Positions 1 through 5,850 of a stretch of DNA of 10,655 bases are shown piece by piece (the stretch's first letter is position 1; each line of letters opens with the position of its first letter). The notes beneath the pieces are model-generated. The model was not told the origin of the DNA. It searched no databases and saw nothing but the letters and a program-made list of their open reading frames with translations. Source of the stretch: an uncultured Spirochaetaceae bacterium (GTDB lineage: Bacteria > Spirochaetota > Spirochaetia > Treponematales > Treponemataceae); contig CADBRC010000144.1 of the NCBI GenBank assembly GCA_902796985.1, positions 1 to 10,655 on the forward strand. Direction: 5' to 3'. The position numbers and the translations under genes were made by a program.

Positions 1-1831
1 CGTAAATCTTCGTTCCTGCATAGACAGTACCGCTGGCATTGACACGTCCGACGACCTTAAGAGCTCGCAAATGCTCCTGAATCTGATTAATTTCAGTCGT
101 CATAGCATCGCTCTTCTCTTCTATATCGGCCTTTTGCGTCTTAAATTCCATCAATTGTTTCTGCTTTTCCTTAGGAACAGACCGACGGGTCTCCATCTGG
201 TTCTCCAGGGTCTGAATGTTCAGGTCCAGATCTTCAAGCTGCTTGACCAGTTCCCCCTGTTCACTCTGCAGCTGCATGAGCCGCTGCTTCGCGATGGGAT
301 CAAATCCGACCTCCAGGATAGTTTCCGTACCCGTCGGATTTCCGATGTTCTTGGCAGAAATTTCCTCCTGCGCGAACAGATGGCCGCCGATGATGACGGC
401 CCTCTTTCCTTTGAGCAGGATTTTCTTCAGTGCGGTCACATGGGCATTCATGATGTTGTCGTTAACAACAATGTAATCCTTCGCTTCAACCGTTGTATTC
501 TGTATGAAGCGCGCCCACAGGGACTTGGAAGTCTTTATGACGCCCTCATCGCGGCCCATAACGCCCTGGGAAATGACGATGTCACCCTCCGCCTCCAGCT
601 GGCAGTTGCCGACGGTACCGTACACCTCGATGTTGCCGTTCGCCTTGACGTTGTAGCCGTCTTCGACGTTGCCTTTGACAATGACTGTTCCCATGAAGGT
701 GATGTTTCCCGTCTTGATGTTGACACCCGGAACCTCGTAGACAGGCTCGACGGAAATCTTGTTTCCAACCAGGAGTACCTGGCCGTCCATGCTCGCCTTT
801 ATTGTCCTCTGATCCCCGTCCAGCTCGACGTTCTGCCCCATATAGTAGTGGACATCGATGTCCTTTCCGTTCTTTGCCTCCAGATAGCGGCCGAAGAGGG
901 TCTTGCCTCCCTTTCCGCGCTCGGCGAGCATCTTTATGGCAAGAGGCTGCCCCTTCATGACGTTCTGGATAAGGTTCAGCTCCTTGAAGTCTATCTGACC
1001 GTCCTGGTTCTCCTTGAGCTTGAGCTTGGAGCTGTCCGTCTCGAACTTGTAATCCATCCTCGCGTCGGCACCGTCCACAGCCTTTACCGCCTCAGCGACG
1101 ACAAAGGGGACATTGTACACGGGATTATCGATGTACTCCGAAATCTTGTCCTCGCTTATACCGGCGACAACCCCCTGGGTCCTGAGGGCATTGCGTATCT
1201 GGTCGGCAGAAATCTCGCTTCCGCTTGAGCCGGGAGCAGAGACCTCGATAGTGGCCGACATCTCGTCCTTGGCGACATCAACGGCCATGACAGCATCAGC
1301 CGAAGGAACATGGGCGAAGGTTCCGACTTCCACATACTCGTTCTCTGAACCTTCCTTGCAGAGCTTCTTGACAAGGTTCTCATCCAGCTCTTCCGTGTCG
1401 CTGCGTTTAGCAGCAGAAAGAACGTCGCCCACGGAAACCGGGATTCCCTCCCCCACGGGAAGGAGAACTTTGATGAATATCTTGTCTCCAAAGCGGTGGA
1501 CAAAGTACACGCCGTCCTTGTTGAGAGCCTTCTTCTCTTCTTCTGCCCTCGCAGCAGCTGCGGCAGCCTGAGCCTTCTGCATCTTCTCCTGAACAAAGGC
1601 AGGATTCTCATAGATGCGCAGAACCCAAGGTTTCTGAGCCAGTCCAAGAAAGCCCTGGGACCCCTTCTCTTCCACCTCGTACTCAAGCCGCTTGACGGAC
1701 GTCTCAAGCTGCACGGCCGCATCCTCAAGGCAGTCGTCTATGGAATCCGCCCTGACTATAACACTATGAATCTGCTTGTCAACAGCAAGCCTGTTCTCGA
1801 GGTCACTTCTCAGTTTCTCAAGGTTTACCAT
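1..1831 (-). CDS. fapA: FapA/DUF342 flagellar assembly protein A, 3' end beyond window
   Basis: The frame is open from ATG at 1831 to the window edge, giving at least 610 codons without a stop; the C-terminus is missing. I read three parts. Residues about 20-75 look like a Jag-N-type domain, ending in the typical GFLGLAQKPW motif. Residues about 340-507 are rich in short Gly/Asn/Val turns (for example GNIEVYGTVGN), as expected for the DUF342 beta-helix. Residues about 510-588 are Gln/Glu/Leu-rich and probably a coiled coil, after which beta-type sequence resumes. An Ala-rich charged stretch at about 85-102 links the first domain to the rest. The start is supported by AGGAGGA at 1847-1841, nine bases upstream, which overlaps the TAG stop of the sigma gene, so the two are probably translationally coupled. 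In Vibrio vulnificus FapA is reported to affect flagellation and to interact with the glucose-PTS IIA protein; the role in spirochaetes is not known to me. No signal peptide is seen, so it is probably cytoplasmic. Confidence 0.9.
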   Translation of the reverse strand, partial: MVNLEKLRSDLENRLAVDKQIHSVIVRADSIDDCLEDAAVQLETSVKRLEYEVEEKGSQGFLGLAQKPWVLRIYENPAFVQEKMQKAQAAAAAARAEEEKKALNKDGVYFVHRFGDKIFIKVLLPVGEGIPVSVGDVLSAAKRSDTEELDENLVKKLCKEGSENEYVEVGTFAHVPSADAVMAVDVAKDEMSATIEVSAPGSSGSEISADQIRNALRTQGVVAGISEDKISEYIDNPVYNVPFVVAEAVKAVDGADARMDYKFETDSSKLKLKENQDGQIDFKELNLIQNVMKGQPLAIKMLAERGKGGKTLFGRYLEAKNGKDIDVHYYMGQNVELDGDQRTIKASMDGQVLLVGNKISVEPVYEVPGVNIKTGNITFMGTVIVKGNVEDGYNVKANGNIEVYGTVGNCQLEAEGDIVISQGVMGRDEGVIKTSKSLWARFIQNTTVEAKDYIVVNDNIMNAHVTALKKILLKGKRAVIIGGHLFAQEEISAKNIGNPTGTETILEVGFDPIAKQRLMQLQSEQGELVKQLEDLDLNIQTLENQMETRRSVPKEKQKQLMEFKTQKADIEEKSDAMTTEINQIQEHLRALKVVGRVNASGTVYAGTKIY

Positions 1832-1845
1832 CTGCCTACGTCCTC

Positions 1846-2634
1846 CTAAAAAATGCCTTTCCGGATACTGGTTAGCTTGGCCCGAAGCCTCAGGTTGGCC
1901 TTGGAATGCAGCTGGCTGATGCGGCTCTCGCTGACATTCAGGACCTGCCCTATTTCCTTGAACGTCAAATCCTCGTGATAATACAGGATTATGACCATCT
2001 TCTCGTTCTGCGGCAGCTCGTTTATCGCCTGTATGATGACCCTCTTTATCTCCTTACGCTCGACGATTACGTCGGGGTTCATGCTGTTCGGGGCCTCTAT
2101 GTTGTCCCCGATGGACATATTGTCGCTGTCATCATTGGAATACCAGACATCGTTCAGGGAGAGGATATTCGTACCGCTGACCTTCATGACGACGGATTCG
2201 TACTCACTCTCCGTCATTCCCATAGCCTTTGCGATCTCGGCATCGCTCGCCGTACGCCCCAGCTTGGCCTCCAGCTCCGTAATCGTGTCCTCAATCTCGC
2301 GGGACTTCTGCCTGACCGAACGGGGAACCCAATCCAGCTCCCTCAGTTCATCAAAAATTGCCCCCCGAATGCGGGTAACGGCATACGTTTTGAACTTGAC
2401 GTTCTTGTCGGGGTCATACTTGCTTATTGCGTCCAGAAGACCGAACTGCCCGTAGCCTACCAAGTCGTCGAACTCGACGCTTTCCGGCATTCCGGTCGAG
2501 ACCTTGCCCGCCACATACTTAACGAGGGGCATATACTGCCGGATGAACTGATCCCGGATTTTCGTAGACCTGGTCTTCTTGAATTCATGCCAGAGCTCGT
2601 CTTCCTTTTTTTCATCTATTAGCGTAGTGGACAT
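1846..2634 (-). CDS. fliA: FliA/WhiG-family flagellar sigma factor (sigma-28)
   Basis: A 262-aa sigma-70-family protein of the group that transcribes late flagellar and chemotaxis genes; the T. pallidum homologue is annotated whiG. Region 2 spans about residues 27-110, with the core-binding segment FDDLVGYGQFGLLDAI (55-70) and the -10 recognition segment FKTYAVTRIRGAIFDELREL followed by DWVPRSVR (81-108). Region 3 is at about 111-150 (REIEDTITELEAKLGR). Region 4 is at about 200-255, with a helix-turn-helix in LTFKEIGQVLNVSESRISQLH (223-243) that would contact the -35 element. The length is normal for the family. ATG at 2634 follows the upstream stop by 15 bases, with GGGG and GGAGA as weak ribosome-binding candidates. 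It is probably co-transcribed with the upstream membrane-protein gene and with fapA. No sigma-28-like promoter was seen directly upstream, so autoregulation is not supported here. A FlgM-type anti-sigma factor is not encoded in the window. Confidence 0.95.
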   Translation of the reverse strand: MSTTLIDEKKEDELWHEFKKTRSTKIRDQFIRQYMPLVKYVAGKVSTGMPESVEFDDLVGYGQFGLLDAISKYDPDKNVKFKTYAVTRIRGAIFDELRELDWVPRSVRQKSREIEDTITELEAKLGRTASDAEIAKAMGMTESEYESVVMKVSGTNILSLNDVWYSNDDSDNMSIGDNIEAPNSMNPDVIVERKEIKRVIIQAINELPQNEKMVIILYYHEDLTFKEIGQVLNVSESRISQLHSKANLRLRAKLTSIRKGIF

Positions 2635-2649
2635 TCTCCATACCCCTTT

Positions 2650-3504
2650 TTAGGACATCTCGTCCCGCTTCAAAACAGTCGAAATGGCCTTCGCCAATGT
2701 CGCAGTATCATGCTCAGTCGCCTTGCTGGCGTTGCCGGAAGAAGCCGGAGCAGAAGGAGTAAAATCAGAAGCTACTGAAACAGGCGAAACTTCATCTACC
2801 AAATCAGATTCAGGAACATAGTTGTCATCATTGTCAAATCCGCCTATATCGGGCAATCCGTCCATCTCACCACCGGAAGAGGGGGCTTTCTTCGCAGAAG
2901 AAGACGGGGTCTTCCCGACGGAAGGCTCAGGAGCTGGGGTAGAAGATGCAGATGCCGGAAAAGGCTTGCCCAAACTGACGGGCTTGAATGAAGAAGGCGC
3001 CTCGTTCTGGGGTTGTGCCGGGGCCTTAGCTCCCCCGTTATCTTGTGCCGGTGCCTTAGGCCCCCCGTTATCAGAAGGAGGCACTGCAGGGCCGTCAAGC
3101 AGGGATTGCCTCTCGCCCTTGGACTCGGCAGCAAAAAGAACATCGTTCTTACGTAAATCCTGGGTGTCAGATTCTGAGAGCTTGGCCCGGTTGCGGTCTA
3201 CGGCAAACTTCAGGCTCTTGCCATCATCGCTCAGATCCGCGTCATCTATCGTTATGTCGACTTTGCTGCCAAGGCCCTTGTCCGCCTTTGGGGAATCCCC
3301 GGAAATGTCGGAAACCTCATCCCCCTCCCCCAGGTACCTTCCCCAGACAAAATCAATGACAAAGGCAAGCACGGCAAAAACAAGTGCAAACAGCAATCCC
3401 TTCAGCAGAGACGAACCGAAGCGGTGTGTCGCGACCAAGCTTATCAAAAAAGAGAGGACGAATCCTGCCGCGGCAGGATAGGTTATGTTTTTAACTTTAG
3501 GCAT
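2650..3504 (-). CDS. Membrane-anchored protein of unknown function, low-complexity tail
   Basis: A 284-aa protein I cannot assign to a characterised family. Two hydrophobic helices lie at the N-terminus (about residues 10-26 and 33-53), separated by a short basic turn (HRFGSS). They probably form a hairpin anchor with both ends on the same side, likely cytoplasmic given Lys3 and Lys5 before helix 1. After WGRYLGEGDE the chain is acidic. Residues about 80-115 look ordered (VDITIDDADLSDDGKSLKF), and about 125-245 are Pro/Ala/Ser/Gly-rich and probably disordered, including a 10-residue tandem repeat at 145-164. The last 19 residues, DTATLAKAISTVLKRDEMS, look like an amphipathic helix and may be a binding site. 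ATG at 3504 has TGAGGAGAA at 3519-3511 as its ribosome-binding site. A probable promoter lies just upstream. By position it corresponds to an unnamed gene between flhG and the sigma gene in T. pallidum, as I recall. A motility or sigma-related role is inferred from context only. Confidence 0.85.
   Translation of the reverse strand: MPKVKNITYPAAAGFVLSFLISLVATHRFGSSLLKGLLFALVFAVLAFVIDFVWGRYLGEGDEVSDISGDSPKADKGLGSKVDITIDDADLSDDGKSLKFAVDRNRAKLSESDTQDLRKNDVLFAAESKGERQSLLDGPAVPPSDNGGPKAPAQDNGGAKAPAQPQNEAPSSFKPVSLGKPFPASASSTPAPEPSVGKTPSSSAKKAPSSGGEMDGLPDIGGFDNDDNYVPESDLVDEVSPVSVASDFTPSAPASSGNASKATEHDTATLAKAISTVLKRDEMS
3013..3072 (-). repeat. Two tandem 30-base repeats inside the membrane-protein gene
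   Basis: Units 3013-3042 and 3043-3072 are adjacent and identical at 27 of 30 bases. On the coding strand they give DNGGPKAPAQ and DNGGAKAPAQ (residues 145-164). The unit length keeps the reading frame, so copy number could change without breaking the gene. It lies in the disordered tail. Confidence 0.9.
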
Positions 3505-3534
3505 GCGATATTCTCCTCAAACACCTGTCCTTCT

Positions 3535-3563
3535 ATCGTAAGGGAAAAATTCCTTAAGGTCAA
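3535..3563 (-). promoter_or_regulatory. Probable sigma-70-type promoter for the 284-aa protein, fliA and fapA
   Basis: On the minus strand, TTGACC (3563-3558; 5 of 6 to the TTGACA consensus) is followed after exactly 17 bases by TACGAT (3540-3535; 4 of 6 to TATAAT). A start about seven bases further on would leave a short leader that includes the TGAGGAG ribosome-binding site at 3519-3513. It sits in the only sizeable intergenic gap and points at the downstream genes. The match was made by eye, and no transcript data are available. Confidence 0.5.
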
Positions 3564-3577
3564 GTTCAACTTGCCTT
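3556..3577 (-). other. Hairpin just after the flhG stop
   Basis: Read on the minus strand, AAGGCAAGT pairs with ACTTGACCTT: nine base pairs with one bulged A and a three-base TGA loop. It starts two bases after the flhG TAA. A run of five T follows six bases after the stem, so it could be a weak or leaky terminator. It is short and not GC-rich, and the T run is displaced, so strong termination is unlikely. It could instead act as the downstream structure of a frameshift site or as an mRNA processing or stability element. Its 3' arm overlaps the -35 of the probable promoter. Confidence 0.45.
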
Positions 3578-3578
3578 T

Positions 3579-4439
3579 TTACCGCTTTTTTTTGCCCCCG
3601 ACGAACTTCTGAAGGAACGTTGAAACCCCCGAGTTATCCACATCATCCGACTTTTCTATCCTGCCAACGAGGTGCTTTATGCAGACCGAGGGCTTGGAAG
3701 TTGGGTTTACTATCATGAAGGGCTTCTGGCGGATAACCGAGGCCTGGACAACCGGGTCGTCATAAATGAAGCCTATGTAGTCCACCTTAAAATTCAGGAA
3801 CTGACCCACTATCGTGATGATGCGGTCGGAAATTCTCTTACCTTCCTCCGCCGAATGGACGCGATTCACGAGAAGCCTCAGGTTCAGCTCCCTGTCCACC
3901 AGCTCCGTCGTTATGATTTTGATGATGCCGTACGCATCGGTTATGGCGGTCGGCTCCGGGGTGGTAACGATGTACACCTCATCGGCAGCGGCGATGAACT
4001 GGAGGACATTGTTCGCGATTCCTGCCCCCGTGTCTATGATGATTATGTCCGCATTGGAGAGAGAGGCAAATTCCTTGGCAAACGCATCCAAATCCTCCTT
4101 GGAAAGATTCGCGAGCTTGGAGAAGCCGTTGGCACCTGCGATGAACTTGATGCCAAACTCCGTCTCCAGCACTATCTCGCTCATCTTCTTCTGGCGGTTT
4201 ATGACCTGCATCAGGTTGTACTGAGGGACTATATTAAGGAGGACATTTACGTTTGCCATACCCATATCGCCGTCAATCAGGATGACGGACTTGCCCAGCT
4301 GGGCGTAAGCGATAGCCATATTGATGGCGATGTTGGTCTTGCCGACACCACCCTTACCGCTCGTTATGGCTATTATCCTCGTTTTGTGGGCATCACCCTT
4401 GCCCATCACCTCGCTCAGCCCGCTCAACTGTTCTTCCAT
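3579..4439 (-). CDS. flhG: FlhG (FleN/YlxH), MinD-like ATPase controlling flagellar number
   Basis: A 286-aa ATPase of the ParA/MinD class. It carries the deviant Walker A motif SGKGGVGKTN (27-36, signature Lys29 and Lys34), a switch I region with IDGDMGMANVNVL (55-67), and Walker B IIIIDTGAG (132-140). The C-terminus GVSTFLQKFVGGKKKR (271-286) resembles the membrane-targeting amphipathic helix of MinD. FlhG proteins dimerise on the membrane with ATP, stimulate the FlhF GTPase through an N-terminal DQAxxLR helix, and limit flagellar number. Here that helix is degenerate (EQLSGLSE, residues 3-10). It follows flhF by 25 bases, with GAGGG (4453-4449) nine bases before ATG 4439, and the pair is almost certainly co-expressed. 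The adjacency to flhF makes FlhG much more likely than a cell-division MinD. The gene ends in an A8 tract next to the TAA stop and a hairpin. Confidence 0.93.
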   Translation of the reverse strand: MEEQLSGLSEVMGKGDAHKTRIIAITSGKGGVGKTNIAINMAIAYAQLGKSVILIDGDMGMANVNVLLNIVPQYNLMQVINRQKKMSEIVLETEFGIKFIAGANGFSKLANLSKEDLDAFAKEFASLSNADIIIIDTGAGIANNVLQFIAAADEVYIVTTPEPTAITDAYGIIKIITTELVDRELNLRLLVNRVHSAEEGKRISDRIITIVGQFLNFKVDYIGFIYDDPVVQASVIRQKPFMIVNPTSKPSVCIKHLVGRIEKSDDVDNSGVSTFLQKFVGGKKKR

Positions 4440-4464
4440 ATTATATAACCCTCAAACTAGATTC

Positions 4465-5850
4465 TCATTCACCCAGGCCATCAGGGGTCAATGAATCCCC
4501 CTTGCCGAATTTCCGCTCCAGATGCCCCATGTCCACGTCAAAGCCGTCCAGATTCCTCAGGAAATAGACCGGGTCAGCCCTCCTCATCTTGTGCAGGACC
4601 TCCTGCCCGACCGTAATCAGGGAGACAGACTTGCGTTTCTCATGCAGCACGCTCAGGACGTTGCCATAGGTGGAAGTCTCATCGCACTTGGTGACTATCA
4701 CGCTCCTGAAGCCAAAAGCCTCATAGTTCTTGAATATCTTCTCCAAGTCCTTCCCCTTCGTCGTCGCAGAGACCGCAAGGTAGATATCCGCCTTAAGGTT
4801 CCTCACATCCAGCATCTCCTGCAGTTTGGAGATGTGGTCGTAGTCGTTGGGGCTAAAACCACTCGTGTCTATGAAAACGAAGTCACCCTTGGACCGGGAG
4901 CCGCTATACACGCCGAGCAGGTTCTCCAGGTCCTCCTTGGAGTCAACCTTGTCCACGTTCAGCTCCATGACTTCGGCATACCGCTCAATCTGCTCCTTTG
5001 CGGCGACGCGGATGTTGTCGGTCGTAATCATGTGGATAACGGGAGTCCGCTCCTTGTCCTTGGCAGCCATCTTTATCTCCGCCGCCATCTTTGCGATGGT
5101 CGTCGTCTTGCCGACCCCCGTAGGACCGACGACTATGATGACATGGGGCTTCTTCTTTCCCGGAAAGCGGGGGGCGATGGAAATGTCCTCGCCAATCCAG
5201 TCGACGACTTGCGCCATGACCAGCTTCTCGTCGTCCAGCTCCTCAAGCTTGAACTCGCCCCGGATTTTGTCTTTCAGCTCCTCAATATACGGCCAGGAGA
5301 ACTCGTTGTCCTCCAGCAAGGATTCAATCTTCATGATGGTCTCATGTTCATCCTTGACAGAGGAGCTTTCGCTGACCTTAGCGAGCATGGATGCCATGCT
5401 GTCGATTTTCTTGGCCATATCGTTGAGCTTGACCTGCGTCGAGATGGCATCCGAGCCGCCCAGGCTGTCCAAAAGACTTTTCTTATTCGCAGCGAAATCA
5501 TCACCTGCCGCTGCCTGCGGCGTAAGGGGATGGGATGGCCGGGGTGCAGAATATGCCTGCATGGAACTGGCCGTCAGCGGCCTGGTAGCAGAAGCCCCGA
5601 CAGGGCGGGGAGCTGCGAGCGGCTGACCGGCCCCTCTTCCTCCCTGCGGCATATCCTCGAACTGATTGTCATTCACCACGTATGTAACCCGGTAGACCTC
5701 GTGTTCATTCAGATGGAAGATGTTTGACTTTATGATCGCCTTGTAATCAGTAATCTGATAGTTCGCGCCATAACGCCTAAACAGCTCCTCCCTGACTTCA
5801 TCCAGGCTGTTCCCCTCCACCGTCCGGGGCATAAGGTTCTTACTGTACAT
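4465..5850 (-). CDS. flhF: FlhF, SRP-type GTPase for flagellar positioning
   Basis: A 461-aa protein with the FlhF layout. The N-terminal B domain is about residues 1-60, followed by a Pro/Ala/Gly/Arg-rich linker at about 65-118. A helical N domain (about 120-225) and a G domain (about 235-440) follow. The P-loop is GPTGVGKTT (242-250). The G2-region motif is DNIRVAAKEQIERYAE (278-293), where the family usually has DTYRIAAVEQL. G3 is DTSGFSP (328-334) in place of the usual DTAGR, G4 is TKCD (387-390), and the closing segment is VGQEV (414-418). FlhF forms a GTP-dependent homodimer that marks the site of flagellar assembly; FlhG activates its hydrolysis. In spirochaetes the site is subpolar, at the cell ends. 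ATG 5850 overlaps the end of flhA by 11 bases, with GGGGG just upstream inside flhA, suggesting translational coupling. I accept this start because residues 1-10 precede a typical FlhF start region (EVREELFRRYG). Confidence 0.96.
   Translation of the reverse strand: MYSKNLMPRTVEGNSLDEVREELFRRYGANYQITDYKAIIKSNIFHLNEHEVYRVTYVVNDNQFEDMPQGGRGAGQPLAAPRPVGASATRPLTASSMQAYSAPRPSHPLTPQAAAGDDFAANKKSLLDSLGGSDAISTQVKLNDMAKKIDSMASMLAKVSESSSVKDEHETIMKIESLLEDNEFSWPYIEELKDKIRGEFKLEELDDEKLVMAQVVDWIGEDISIAPRFPGKKKPHVIIVVGPTGVGKTTTIAKMAAEIKMAAKDKERTPVIHMITTDNIRVAAKEQIERYAEVMELNVDKVDSKEDLENLLGVYSGSRSKGDFVFIDTSGFSPNDYDHISKLQEMLDVRNLKADIYLAVSATTKGKDLEKIFKNYEAFGFRSVIVTKCDETSTYGNVLSVLHEKRKSVSLITVGQEVLHKMRRADPVYFLRNLDGFDVDMGHLERKFGKGDSLTPDGLGE

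Larger units (their letters stand above)
3517..3591 (-). other. Candidate -1 frameshift element at the flhG 3' end
   Basis: The last flhG codons are GGC AAA AAA AAG CGG TAA, which place the slippery heptamer A_AAA_AAG (3591-3585) in the zero frame as in dnaX. A hairpin begins eight bases later. The -1 frame stays open for 22 codons (AVKRQVELDLKEFFPYDRRT then GV) to a TGA at 3519-3517 that overlaps the ribosome-binding site of the next gene. The arrangement is visible in the sequence; that it functions is speculative, because A runs at Lys-rich ends are common. Confidence 0.25.

Noticed and set aside
71..1228. A 385-codon plus-strand open frame opposite fapA
   Set aside because: The minus-strand frame is open across the whole region with DUF342 features and a strong ribosome-binding site, so this is a shadow.
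3556..3577. A strong intrinsic terminator after flhG
   Set aside because: The stem is nine pairs with a bulge, not GC-rich, and the T run begins six bases late. At most it is a weak terminator.
4522..5727. A 401-codon plus-strand open frame opposite flhF
   Set aside because: It is antisense to flhF with its P-loop GTPase motifs; the composition is that of a mirror frame and no family is recognised.
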